From: Pricia antarctica
Lineage (GTDB): Bacteria; Bacteroidota; Bacteroidia; Flavobacteriales; Flavobacteriaceae
NCBI GenBank assembly: GCA_011050085.1
Contig: DRGL01000023.1
Coordinates: 372,571 to 434,891, forward strand
Direction: 5' to 3'
Length of the DNA: 62,321 bases
Shown: positions 45,246 through 54,754 of the stretch, one piece after another
How positions within the stretch are numbered: position 1 is the first letter of the stretch
How the letters are laid out: every line of letters starts with the position of its first letter
Program-made: the position numbers and the translations under genes
The notes under the pieces: generated by a model
The model's database searches: none
The model's input: the letters and a program-made list of their open reading frames with translations, nothing else
What the model was told of the DNA's origin: nothing

Positions 45246-46541
45246 ATGGAATATGCTCCCGTATTGGTATTGGTCATCAGTTTTATCGTCTTACTGGCCA
45301 TTGGTACGCCCGTAGCGTGGAGTATCGCTATATCATCAGTGTTAACCATGTTGGTTAGTATACCCTTCATACCTGCATTTACAACAGTTTCGCAGCGCAT
45401 TGGTACTGGTCTAGATAGTTTTGCATTGTTGGCTATACCCCTCTTTATTCTTTCTGGAGAATTGATGAACAAGGGTGGCATAGCACATCGTCTGATTGCC
45501 TTTGCCAAGACTTTAGTCGGTGCATTGCCAGGTGGATTAGCTTTAATCAATATCATTTCCGCTATGTTGATGGGAGCCATTGCCGGATCTGCAATGGCAG
45601 CAGCATCTGCCATGGGAAGTATCATTGGACCGGAAATGGAAAAAGAAGGGTACTCTAGGGAATTTGGTGCCGCAGTAAATATAACGGCCGCAACAACGGG
45701 TCTCGTAATTCCACCAAGTAACGTATTGATAGTTTATTCTCTGGCTAGCGGTGGTGCATCGATAGCCGCATTGTTTCTTGCCGGATATATACCAGGTATA
45801 CTTACCGGGTTATTTCTTATGATCGTAGCCTCTTTGTGGGCCAAGAAAAAAGGATTCAAATTGGGAAAACGAAGCTCTCTAAGGGAGATTTTCAAGTCCT
45901 TTATAGAAGCATTACCTAGTTTATTCATGTTGATTGTTGTTATCGGGGGAATTGTAGCCGGTATTTTTACAGCTACCGAAGCTTCTGCCATCGCAGTACT
46001 CTACAGCCTGATTCTTGGCTTTATATATAAAGAAATTTCATTCCCTAAACTTCCAAAAATTTTACTGGATTCCTCGGCCACAACAGCCATAGTTATGCTG
46101 CTCATCGGTACCTCTATAAGTATGTCTTGGGCGTTATCTTATGAGAACATACCTCAGGATATCAGTTCAGGACTCTTGAATATCAGTGATAACAAAATTA
46201 TCATTCTTCTGATTATCAACTTATTATTATTATTCGTCGGTATTTTTATGGACATGACCCCTGCCGTACTCATATTTACTCCGATTTTCTTGCCCGTAGT
46301 AACGAAATTGGGAATAGACCCGGTTCATTTCGGTATTATCATGGTGTTAAACCTTTGTATCGGTCTATGTACGCCACCTGTTGGCTCAGTGTTATTCGTC
46401 GGGGTGGGTATTGCCAAAACTACCATTGAGAAAGTCGTGAAACCGCTGCTACCTCTTTTTGTTGCGATGATTATTGCCCTTATGCTCGTCACGTATATAC
46501 CAGCATTAAGTTTATGGTTGCCAAGTTTGTTCGATTTGTAG
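45246..46541 (+). CDS. dctM: TRAP transporter large permease
   Basis: A 431-residue permease with about twelve hydrophobic helices. Markers are LLAIPLFILSGELMNKGGIA, GGLALINIISAMLMGAIAGSA, GLVIPPSNVLIVYSLASGGA and the late TPPVGSVLFVG. It carries out sodium-coupled uptake with DctP and DctQ. The gene ends 5 bp before the end of the convergent metallophosphoesterase, with no obvious terminator in the gap. Confidence 0.95.
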   Translation: MEYAPVLVLVISFIVLLAIGTPVAWSIAISSVLTMLVSIPFIPAFTTVSQRIGTGLDSFALLAIPLFILSGELMNKGGIAHRLIAFAKTLVGALPGGLALINIISAMLMGAIAGSAMAAASAMGSIIGPEMEKEGYSREFGAAVNITAATTGLVIPPSNVLIVYSLASGGASIAALFLAGYIPGILTGLFLMIVASLWAKKKGFKLGKRSSLREIFKSFIEALPSLFMLIVVIGGIVAGIFTATEASAIAVLYSLILGFIYKEISFPKLPKILLDSSATTAIVMLLIGTSISMSWALSYENIPQDISSGLLNISDNKIIILLIINLLLLFVGIFMDMTPAVLIFTPIFLPVVTKLGIDPVHFGIIMVLNLCIGLCTPPVGSVLFVGVGIAKTTIEKVVKPLLPLFVAMIIALMLVTYIPALSLWLPSLFDL

Positions 46542-46546
46542 AAGTC

Positions 46547-48499
46547 TTACTTTGGTGTTACTTTACCTTCTTTTAAGTCTATGGTAAATTCATTGGCTGG
46601 CTCACCGGATAATTGCTTTTTGAAAATACGTGCAAACTGCCATAGTTCCGGGAAATTTTGGTTCTGAGTTGTATTTTCCAATGATTCGAATAGCATCTCG
46701 TATTGTCGGACTCTATCTTCTCCGATATCTTGTAATGCTAGTTTATCTGCACTGCGCAATCGATAGAAATCGTAAATGAGGTCGAAACCTCCCCATTGCT
46801 TAAAATTTTCAATATCAAGTCCTTTTTGGCTACATAAGCTTTCCGCTTTTTTGCGAGCATCACGCCATAAAGTCGAATCTGTCGTGCCTTGTAATACTTT
46901 CATTAGCTCATCTTTAGTAAATATAGGGTCGGTTAAGGATAAAATAAGAAATTGTTCCCCATTAAGACTTCGAAAAAAATCAGCTATTGCTTTCGGCCAA
47001 TCGTCATACAGAAATCGCAAGCGAACAAGCTCTTTTAAATGCCAATTGGTATATTCCTTATAACTTACTGATTTCAAAATACTTTCGTTCCATACAGCCT
47101 CGGAGTTAACCCCTTTCAAAAACCTATACTCTTCCTCGTAAAGCTCAAAGAACATATCAAAATCTAAAACAGAATCCAACACCACCGTTTTCACTTCAAT
47201 CATATCATCAGCCTTTATGCTTGCGATTTTATATGCTGGTTTATAGGCGGCTAAGGAAGGCACTTGTATATTAACCAATGTATTGCCGGATACAGAGGTA
47301 TATATTCCAGTATCATTTAGATGCATATGTCCTCCTATATGTACTTGTATTCCGGCGTCTGCAAACACCTCTGCTACCTTTTCAACGGGAATGCGATAAG
47401 CCTGCGACGCATCCTCTCCTAGCAAATCCGAAATTTCGTCCGACGCGCCATCATTGAAATCGACCATCGGATAATGGCTGAACGCAATTAAGGTTTTCCC
47501 CAAGCGCTTAGCTTCACTCGCAATCTCTGTAACCCAATTTATTAAATATTGCTTATGATGGAGTACTTCATTATATCCTATACCCGCACCCGCATATTGA
47601 TTGGGTTCATCTGCAAGAATATATACGTTGGCATCCAAAGCCAATACCCAGATTCCATTAACGGGCTCAACAACATAACTGACATCGGGCAGCGCCGATT
47701 CGCCATTCGCTTTAAAGTTTTTGCGTTTTTCAAAAAGAGAAGCATCTTTTGCCCTTTCTAAGGAGTACGTCTCATAGGTATAGTTTGAAAAAGGAGTAGC
47801 CCAATATTTGTAGTTTGCTTTGGGGAAAAAACCATGTTCGGAAAGGCGGTTTACAATGCCTTCGTAACCAAGTGCCTTAATATCTTTACTAATTATTGTT
47901 GGATGCTCTGTTCGGAGGTTGGAAAAGTACATCCCAGCTTCACTCATTATAGGTTGCGCCTTTCCTGCACTTCCTAAAAAGTCGGATTTGCCTGCCTCCA
48001 TATCGAATGGTCTAATTGGGTCGTGGTTACCAGTTGTAAGAAAAAAAGAAATATCATGTTCTTCAGAATACTCCTGAAGTATGCGATTAAGACCCTCTAC
48101 ATTTAATGGCTGCCCATCGTCGCTAAAGTCACCAGGTAAGGCAATAAGGGTAATGCCCCTTTGCACTGCATCATCTAATGCGGCCCGAAAAGCGAAGTAA
48201 TTTTCGTTGAAGAGCCGGGTGGAATGCAATTGCGCGTTCATCGTCCGAATTAGTGCATTGGTGTTGGTTTTCGGGTTTTTTACCCCGCTATATCCGACGT
48301 CGTGTAATGTACCGTAGACATCTAGCAAATGCACGTCGGACATAAAGGCGATACGAATACCGGATTCGGTATTTGATGTTTTGTCGATATGTTTATTTGT
48401 AGAACATGCCGTTGCCCAAAAAGTGAAAATGAGGCATACGCCAATCTGTAAAAGTTGAACCACGGATGGTTGTGAAATCAATAGTTTACTACTAACCAA
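46547..48499 (-). CDS. Large calcineurin-like metallophosphoesterase, lipoprotein
   Basis: A 650-residue protein. A signal peptide ends at lipobox ATAC (about residue 32). The metal-site motifs are ordered: MSDVHLLD, LPGDFSDDGQP, TTGNHDP, FSHYPMVDF and HIGGHMHLN. The C-terminal 250 residues are helical and unknown to me. It lies last in a minus-strand series behind susC, susD and the PI-PLC-like gene, with only 9 bp to the latter. This context suggests release of phosphate from an imported or surface-bound organophosphate; the exact substrate is open. Confidence 0.85.
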   Translation of the reverse strand: MVSSKLLISQPSVVQLLQIGVCLIFTFWATACSTNKHIDKTSNTESGIRIAFMSDVHLLDVYGTLHDVGYSGVKNPKTNTNALIRTMNAQLHSTRLFNENYFAFRAALDDAVQRGITLIALPGDFSDDGQPLNVEGLNRILQEYSEEHDISFFLTTGNHDPIRPFDMEAGKSDFLGSAGKAQPIMSEAGMYFSNLRTEHPTIISKDIKALGYEGIVNRLSEHGFFPKANYKYWATPFSNYTYETYSLERAKDASLFEKRKNFKANGESALPDVSYVVEPVNGIWVLALDANVYILADEPNQYAGAGIGYNEVLHHKQYLINWVTEIASEAKRLGKTLIAFSHYPMVDFNDGASDEISDLLGEDASQAYRIPVEKVAEVFADAGIQVHIGGHMHLNDTGIYTSVSGNTLVNIQVPSLAAYKPAYKIASIKADDMIEVKTVVLDSVLDFDMFFELYEEEYRFLKGVNSEAVWNESILKSVSYKEYTNWHLKELVRLRFLYDDWPKAIADFFRSLNGEQFLILSLTDPIFTKDELMKVLQGTTDSTLWRDARKKAESLCSQKGLDIENFKQWGGFDLIYDFYRLRSADKLALQDIGEDRVRQYEMLFESLENTTQNQNFPELWQFARIFKKQLSGEPANEFTIDLKEGKVTPK

Positions 48500-48508
48500 A
48501 ATTTGACA

Positions 48509-49591
48509 TTATTTCTTGATACGTTCATACGTACCATTCTCAAAGATAACTTTGTAATCCGATTCAAATAATTTGCTGGGAAGATAGTAGTCGGTGGTAA
48601 TTACTTGGGCCCCTGATGCTTTTGCTTTTTCAAATTTGCTGTAGTCGATAGTTCGTGCCTCTTGGGTATCTGCATCGGAACGTGTTCTTACCATATAACC
48701 CAAGGTAACCAGCTCTTTTATTTTATTAAAATCGGCGATTGGATCATTACAAATACGAAAGGCCGCTTCTGGGTTTCCTTCGGTTTGATTTACGAACATA
48801 GCAGCCCCTTTAAGTTTTGGAAATACCTGCAAGTAGCGTTCTAGCTTCTCACCGACTTCATCGAGAACAAAAAGAAATTTCCCTTCTATATTGCTTAGTT
48901 CAGGCCATCCATCGTTGAGCACCGCATCTTCTAAAGTATTTCGATTACCTCGCACCAAATCAGGAGTTACTAATTTTCCTTCGGGGAAAATACTGCGAAT
49001 TTCGCTATCAATACTTTTTAAGGCATCGGTATCGAAAACCAACGGCTTTCGAGTATTAGGAATTTCCCCATCTTTAGCATTTATGGTTACGATAATAGGC
49101 GTATGATTTGCATTTTTATCCGACCAAGCCTTTAATTCGGAAAGAGCATCCTTAAAAAGCAATTGGTTACTTCGAAAATCAACTTCCTGCACATGAAATA
49201 CCTTAAGTCCGGGTACATTCAACCTCTCGTTCAGGTCAAAGGGCAATGGCGTATTTCCTGATTTCCTAACGATATCTAGACCAGCAGGATTTGAATAGTG
49301 GCCGCCTTTCGGATCGTAGTAAACGTCAAGTTCTAAACTGCGTAAGCCCAAGTCTAACTGTTCCGTAAGTGGTGGGTGTTCGTACTGCAGGCTTCTGCCG
49401 GTTGCCGAATCGCGCTTAAATAAATAATCTAACAAAGGTCGTTCAATCGCAATTTTATAACTGTTATGGCTCCCAATAACCTGTATGTCGTTCAAACGTA
49501 TCGATTTCGCAAAGTCTTCTGGGGATACTGAGGGATTTATAGGATAAATTGAAATCAATACAAAGAACAGAAAGAAAAAAGCTTTATCCAT
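48509..49591 (-). CDS. Phosphatidylinositol-specific phospholipase C-like (Ca2+-dependent PI-PLC1 type)
   Basis: About 360 residues from the ATG at 49591, which places a signal peptide (MDKAFFFLFFVLISIYPINP) at the N-terminus; a longer start at 49669 would bury it. The PLC fold is shown by IQVIGSHNSYKIA with the first catalytic His, LTEQLDLGLRSLELDVYYD with the metal-binding acidic residues, and LKVFHVQEVDF with the second His. Later segments FLFVLDEVG and VRTRSDADTQEART fit. It resembles secreted calcium-dependent PI-PLC proteins that cleave inositol phosphodiesters. Lies 168 bp downstream of susD and 9 bp before the metallophosphoesterase. Confidence 0.87.
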   Translation of the reverse strand: MDKAFFFLFFVLISIYPINPSVSPEDFAKSIRLNDIQVIGSHNSYKIAIERPLLDYLFKRDSATGRSLQYEHPPLTEQLDLGLRSLELDVYYDPKGGHYSNPAGLDIVRKSGNTPLPFDLNERLNVPGLKVFHVQEVDFRSNQLLFKDALSELKAWSDKNANHTPIIVTINAKDGEIPNTRKPLVFDTDALKSIDSEIRSIFPEGKLVTPDLVRGNRNTLEDAVLNDGWPELSNIEGKFLFVLDEVGEKLERYLQVFPKLKGAAMFVNQTEGNPEAAFRICNDPIADFNKIKELVTLGYMVRTRSDADTQEARTIDYSKFEKAKASGAQVITTDYYLPSKLFESDYKVIFENGTYERIKK

Positions 49592-49759
49592 TATATTTTG
49601 AAATAAGCAACTTCTAAAGTTTCCTCGACAAACGAAGTAAACAATGTGCAAAAGTTGTGTTACAGTCATTTAGGAAATATGTAAATCTTTGACGAAGACT
49701 CACTTCTCAAAACAACGAACCAGACAAATTAGTCTGGCCCATTTCTACATATCTTCTAC

Positions 49760-51469
49760 TTAATAACCTGGATTCTGAACTAAATACCCTGGTTCACTGG
49801 AAGCTCCATCAATTGCGGTTTGCGGAATTGGAAAAACGCGTTTGTTAACATCTGCGTCGGACTTCTCCGTCCATGTATCCTCATATTTTCCAAAACGTAT
49901 CATATCGGTACGTCTTTGATGCTCCCAATAGAACTCAAAACCACGTTCTCGATACAGAATATCAATGGTCATAGCCTCAAGTGCCGGAGGAATTAGTTCG
50001 GGTCTTGCGGTTCTGGAAGCCCTTACGAAGTTTACATCTGCCAAAGCCCCTGCCGCATCTCCTTTTCGCATTAAGGCTTCGGCGCGCATCAAGTATACAT
50101 CGGCAAATCGAATGATTATTAAATCGGCTTCCCCTTTATTTCGACCAGAATCGGATTTTTTGCTGAACTCGTACTTTTCAACACGAAAACCAGTGCTGTA
50201 ATCACTTCCCGCTGGTGAAAAATCGATAAACTCCGTATGGTCTACCAAAGATGCAATGGCCCTGCCATTGTTGCGCAATTTACCGATACGATAGCTTCCG
50301 TCTGAACAGCGTTCAAAGGGTTGTCCATTTTCTTCTGATAAAAGTCCGTATTGTTGTCCTCGGTAGATGCCGCGATTGATTTCAAAATTATCACCAACAA
50401 TACATGAATCTGCAGGAATAATAAGGTTCTCTTTGAAAAAACGTGCATCTGCTTCAGCTGGGTCGATGGGTGCGTACGCCTGTTCCCAAGTTTGATAGTA
50501 ATCAGAGGTAATACCTGGCCCATCAGTTCCATTAGCCTGGGGAAATTCAGGGTTTGGGTATAAATTTCCTGACATTGAAAAATAGGCCATTCGATTATGT
50601 CCGTTCAAATCGGCACGTTGGTCTACGGCAAATATAAGTTCGGGGTTATCGTGATTTTCGTCATCAAAAATCTCAAAGAATTCTGCGGAAAGTGAATATT
50701 GACCTGAATTAATCACTTTATCACTGTATTCAATAACCTTGTCCATATCTGCCGCATCAAAAGATGGGGTTCCATAAGGATCGCTCCAAACAGCCTTGTT
50801 CAAGTAGAGACGTGCCAAAAGGCCCTCCACAGCGTATTTTGAAATTCGACCTGGACCTATGACAGTCGGAAGTTCATTCTCCACCGCCAAAAATTCATTT
50901 TCTATGTGGGCAACAGCTTCAGCACCCCTCAGTATAGTTGAATTCTCATCGGGGTTTTCACCATCTTTTACGAAAACCAACCCAAAGAGGTCTAAGGCGA
51001 CCATGTTGTAATAGGCTCCAAGGGCTCTCGCCTCGGCTAAAAAAGCCTGTGCTTTTACATCGCCATTATCCGCAAGGGGTCCCAAAACGTTTAAAGCCGT
51101 CGCGACCCGAGAAATCATGTTGGAGGTAAGGTACTCCCAACATTGGTTGACGTTGCTGTGCGAAGGAGTATACGTATGTCGATGTAAGTCAATGTAGATA
51201 TTATTGTCACCCCAATCGGTTCCTCCTCGATATGGGAGTATGGCCTCATCCGTAGAAATCTCTTGGAGGGCAAAATAGCGAGTATGCCTAAAAAATTCAG
51301 GTAAGGGGGCATAGGCAGGTACAAGACTACCCTCTATGATATCGTTCTGCCCGGCACCACCAGTCAATGATTCATCTAAAACCTCTTCTTCAAGATCTGT
51401 ACAGCTGTAGGATAGGCCTAAGCTTAGTGACAGTAAAAATATTGTTATCTTATTTCTCATTGTAATCAT
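49760..51469 (-). CDS. SusD/RagB-family surface substrate-binding lipoprotein
   Basis: A 569-residue SusD-type lipoprotein: lipobox SYSC near residue 23, TPR-like helices, LAEARALGAYYNMVALDLFGLV and the C-terminal RFADVYLMRAEALMRKGDAA with RERGFEFYWEHQRRTDMIRF. These are standard RagB/SusD signatures. Starts at 51469 or 51460 (MRNK) are both possible; the gap from susC is 3-12 bp, so the pair is coupled. The flanking phosphodiesterases and phosphatases suggest a phosphorylated ligand such as glycerophospho-inositol; this is inference. Confidence 0.95.
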   Translation of the reverse strand: MITMRNKITIFLLSLSLGLSYSCTDLEEEVLDESLTGGAGQNDIIEGSLVPAYAPLPEFFRHTRYFALQEISTDEAILPYRGGTDWGDNNIYIDLHRHTYTPSHSNVNQCWEYLTSNMISRVATALNVLGPLADNGDVKAQAFLAEARALGAYYNMVALDLFGLVFVKDGENPDENSTILRGAEAVAHIENEFLAVENELPTVIGPGRISKYAVEGLLARLYLNKAVWSDPYGTPSFDAADMDKVIEYSDKVINSGQYSLSAEFFEIFDDENHDNPELIFAVDQRADLNGHNRMAYFSMSGNLYPNPEFPQANGTDGPGITSDYYQTWEQAYAPIDPAEADARFFKENLIIPADSCIVGDNFEINRGIYRGQQYGLLSEENGQPFERCSDGSYRIGKLRNNGRAIASLVDHTEFIDFSPAGSDYSTGFRVEKYEFSKKSDSGRNKGEADLIIIRFADVYLMRAEALMRKGDAAGALADVNFVRASRTARPELIPPALEAMTIDILYRERGFEFYWEHQRRTDMIRFGKYEDTWTEKSDADVNKRVFPIPQTAIDGASSEPGYLVQNPGY

Positions 51470-51472
51470 TTT

Positions 51473-54436
51473 TTAGAATGTTGCGTTTAGACCAAATACA
51501 AATGTTCTTGCCCTAGGATAGCCCTGTTTGTCTATTCCGAAAGATTGGATACCATCGGTTGAACTATCTTGATTCACTTCGGGATCAAAGCCGTCATAGT
51601 CGGTTATCACAAAGAGGTTTTGACCTGTGACCGATATTCGAACGCTCTTGACCCAATCTTCAAGACCGACCTTGTTCATGTCGAAATTATAGCCAAGGGA
51701 AGCATTATTCAATCGTAGAAAAGCTCCATTTTTCAGATATCGGGAGGAAACAGCCGCCGCATTTAGTATATCCTCGTTTGGAAATTCAGTCGCGGAATCG
51801 GTAGTATTTAAAGATTTTGCTAAGCGAGCCTTATAAAAAGCAGAATTTGCTGTATTGTCGTACACCTTGTTGCCCGCAATTCCATTAAAATTTACACTAA
51901 ACTCAAACCCTTTATAATTAAGGTTACCATAAAAATTATAAAGTTTAGTTGGTAAAGCGCTGCCCACTACGGTTCGGTCATCATCGGTATCAAGTCCGTC
52001 GCCATTAACATCGCGAAATTGGTTCAGTCCATCAGCGCCAATACCTATAAAATCTTTCATGTAGAATGCACCAATGGGCTCGCCGTTAACATATCCATTA
52101 ACGGTAGCTCCAGTAAGTCCAGACCCGGAGGCACTTCCCGTGGTCAAAACTGTAAATGGTGAATCTTCCACTACGTTGTCTATAAACGTAATATTCCCGC
52201 CAAGACTATAGGAAAGCCCCTCGGCATTTCGTTTGGAAAAATCCAATGCTAGCTCAAGACCTGTGTTTGTGATGGTCATATCAGGTACATTCGACCATAG
52301 TGTAGAGGCTGGCTGTATAGGATCGGGCGGAACCACTTCTAGCAAGATATTATCGGACACCTTATGGAAATAATCTACGGTACCCGACAATGCACCCTCG
52401 AACAGACCAAAATCAAGACCGACGTTGGTTTGTGTAGATACTTCCCATTGGATATCAGGATTGGCAAAGCGTGTAAATGTGGTTCCGGCGGGATAGTTTT
52501 CGGAATTATCTAGAGGATAACTCGTGCCACCGCTTACTTCAGAAGTAAAGAGGGCCTTGGTAATTTTTGGAGGAATCTCCTGATTACCGGTTTGCCCCCA
52601 TCCTGCCCGAAGCTTTAGATTACTAAAAATGGATGAATCTCCCATAAAGTTTTCCTCTGAAATACGCCATGCCGCCGCAAAGGATGGAAAGACACCGTAT
52701 TTGTTGTTTTCCCCGAATTTTGAAGAGCCATCGGCACGTACGGTGGCATCAATCAAATACCTATCCCTGTAATTGTAATTCACCCTACCAAAGAAAGATT
52801 GCAGTTCATTTTTGAACGCATATCCCGAAGGGCGCTCATTATCATCAGCCAAATCAATCTCTTGACCCAGACCGGGGTTATATCGAGGTTCGATGCCGGT
52901 ATCCGCGAAGTTATCAATATACCACCTCCGTTGTTGCACAAATATATTCTGGTATGAATGTCCCGCCAATATTGAGAAGGCATGAACATCATTCAGATCA
53001 AAATTATAGGTAATATAATTTTCGATAAGCACATTTCTATTATTATTGAAAAAAGACTCTAAAGATCCCTGCTCAAAAGGAGTTGTGCTGGGATTATTTT
53101 GCACATCCCTATCGGCGGAAGAATTATCGATACCGAAGTTCAGTTTGTAAACCAGACCATCGATGATCTCAAGAGATGGGGTAATGTTTCCTATAATCCG
53201 TCGGGTATTTGTAATGTCATCATACAGATTCGACCGAATTAACGGGTTGAATACATCGGGGTAAATAGCCGGATTTCCGTTGGCATCACGCGCGGGATAG
53301 GTAGGGTTAAGGGTCAAGGCATCGCCTACCAATGTGCCTATTGGCGGTCTTTCAGTGTTAGTTCGGGTAACATTCATATTAAAGTCTATCTTCAATCGGT
53401 CGTTAAATAGTTTTTGCGTAATGTTTACCCGCCCCGAATACCGTTTTAAGCCACTTTTCAATAGAACTCCCTGTTGGTCTTGTACTCCAAGGGAAGCATA
53501 ATAAGTAAGCTTATCGGTTCCTCCACTAAAAATAAGATTTTGATTGTGCGACAGCGCGGCTCTTGTGACCTCATCTTGCCAATTGGTATCTCCACCAAGA
53601 TCCACCAATTCGCCCCCTATTGCCACTACGTTGGTTCTGAACTCTTCAGCATTGAAAACGTCGATTTCACGAGAGATGTTCGATATGCCGATGTTAGAGG
53701 ATATTTGCATAGTTGAAATCCCCGATTTCCCCTTTTTCGTTGTAATCAAAACAACACCATTCGCACCACGTGACCCATAGATAGCGGTAGCAGAAGCATC
53801 CTTCAATATATCTATCGATTCTATATCTTGAGGATTGATGAAATTTAAAGGATTTGTTGGTGCACCTGTACTAGAATTATCTAAGGCAAAACCGTCAACT
53901 ACAAAAAGTGGGGTGCTACCGGATCGAACACTGCCTACTCCGCGGATAGTAATATTTTGACCGCTACCGGGTTCACCGCTAGCGCCCGTAACATTTACAC
54001 CGGAAACCTTTCCTTGAATCAGTTGTTCCGGGGAGGTTACGACGCCTTGATTAAAATCTTCGCTCTTGACGGAAGTGACTGCACCCGTCAAATCTTTTTT
54101 ACGCTGCGAGCCATATCCGACTAAGACGACCTCATCGAGTTGTGCAGCATCCTCGGTTAAAGACACTTGCAGGCTAGTTTGGTCATTTACAGGAACTTCC
54201 TGAGTGGCATAACCAAGATAAGAAAATTCCAAAACGGCATCTTCCGAAGTCTCAATCGAAAAATTACCATCAAAATCAGTAGTAGTTCCGTTGGAAGTCC
54301 CTTGTTCGACGACGCTTGTTCCGGGCAATGGTAGATTATCAAGGTCTGTTACCGTACCTGTTACAGTTGTCTGAGCCCAAATGCTTGAGGCAACTAAAAG
54401 GCAACCTATGGACATCAAGAATTTTACTTTTTTCAT
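51473..54436 (-). CDS. SusC/RagA-family TonB-dependent outer-membrane transporter
   Basis: A 987-residue protein. The signal peptide ends at IWAQ. A carboxypeptidase-regulatory-like beta domain (about 22-105) follows with PLPGTSVVEQGTSNGTTTDF, then the SusC TonB box LDEVVLVGYGSQ, a plug with SPEQLIQGKVSGVNV and SVRSGSTPLFVVDG and DIESIDILKDASATAIYGSR, and a 22-strand barrel ending RARTFVFGLNATF. There is no STN domain, so it is not the anti-sigma-linked type. An inverted repeat lies 58-85 bp upstream of the start. It works with the coupled SusD protein. Confidence 0.96.
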   Translation of the reverse strand: MKKVKFLMSIGCLLVASSIWAQTTVTGTVTDLDNLPLPGTSVVEQGTSNGTTTDFDGNFSIETSEDAVLEFSYLGYATQEVPVNDQTSLQVSLTEDAAQLDEVVLVGYGSQRKKDLTGAVTSVKSEDFNQGVVTSPEQLIQGKVSGVNVTGASGEPGSGQNITIRGVGSVRSGSTPLFVVDGFALDNSSTGAPTNPLNFINPQDIESIDILKDASATAIYGSRGANGVVLITTKKGKSGISTMQISSNIGISNISREIDVFNAEEFRTNVVAIGGELVDLGGDTNWQDEVTRAALSHNQNLIFSGGTDKLTYYASLGVQDQQGVLLKSGLKRYSGRVNITQKLFNDRLKIDFNMNVTRTNTERPPIGTLVGDALTLNPTYPARDANGNPAIYPDVFNPLIRSNLYDDITNTRRIIGNITPSLEIIDGLVYKLNFGIDNSSADRDVQNNPSTTPFEQGSLESFFNNNRNVLIENYITYNFDLNDVHAFSILAGHSYQNIFVQQRRWYIDNFADTGIEPRYNPGLGQEIDLADDNERPSGYAFKNELQSFFGRVNYNYRDRYLIDATVRADGSSKFGENNKYGVFPSFAAAWRISEENFMGDSSIFSNLKLRAGWGQTGNQEIPPKITKALFTSEVSGGTSYPLDNSENYPAGTTFTRFANPDIQWEVSTQTNVGLDFGLFEGALSGTVDYFHKVSDNILLEVVPPDPIQPASTLWSNVPDMTITNTGLELALDFSKRNAEGLSYSLGGNITFIDNVVEDSPFTVLTTGSASGSGLTGATVNGYVNGEPIGAFYMKDFIGIGADGLNQFRDVNGDGLDTDDDRTVVGSALPTKLYNFYGNLNYKGFEFSVNFNGIAGNKVYDNTANSAFYKARLAKSLNTTDSATEFPNEDILNAAAVSSRYLKNGAFLRLNNASLGYNFDMNKVGLEDWVKSVRISVTGQNLFVITDYDGFDPEVNQDSSTDGIQSFGIDKQGYPRARTFVFGLNATF

Positions 54437-54493
54437 ATAGTTTGGGTTATTTTACTGATAAAACTTCGGAAAAATAAATAATAAATTGGGTGA

Positions 54494-54521
54494 TTGATAA
54501 TTTCCTATAATTAATTATCAA
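54494..54521. promoter_or_regulatory. Inverted repeat upstream of susC
   Basis: Perfect 9-base arms TTGATAATT and AATTATCAA with a 10-base AT-rich centre, 58-85 bp upstream of the susC start. The spacing and symmetry fit a dimeric repressor or activator site. No regulator gene is present in the locus, so the binding protein is unknown. Confidence 0.4.
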
Positions 54522-54672
54522 CCGTTTTACATACATATTTGTTGATAAAGAGCTTTTTAAGAATGCCCAAAAATAGCATAGTGCAGGTCTAGGTTATGTT
54601 ATCTAAACATTAGGCTTGCTTTAACAAATGTCAGTAGCATTAATACGGAGGGTGATTTGATATACATTTTTT

Positions 54673-54712
54673 CTCTATTCTCGCTAATACCAAATTGCGA
54701 AATAGAATAGAG
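54673..54712. repeat. Imperfect hairpin between the phosphatase gene and susC
   Basis: Arms CTCTATTCTCGC (54673-54684) and GCG-AAAT-AGAATAGAG (54697-54712) pair over 12 positions with a 4-base bulge. It lies 43-82 bp after the phosphatase stop on the minus strand. The T-tail expected of an intrinsic terminator is missing in that direction, so it is either a weak terminator or an RNA processing or stability structure between the two transcripts. Confidence 0.4.
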
Positions 54713-54754
54713 ATTTCTACAGAAAACTAGAGGGGTGTTGCCAGAAGATTATAT

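Larger units (their letters stand above)
54437..54754. other. Intergenic region upstream of susC
   Basis: 318 bp with no gene. It contains an operator-like inverted repeat (54494-54521) and a hairpin-forming repeat (54673-54712). It is AT-rich and probably holds the promoter of the susC-susD transcript. No TAnnTTTG box was found at a convincing place on the minus strand. Confidence 0.6.
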
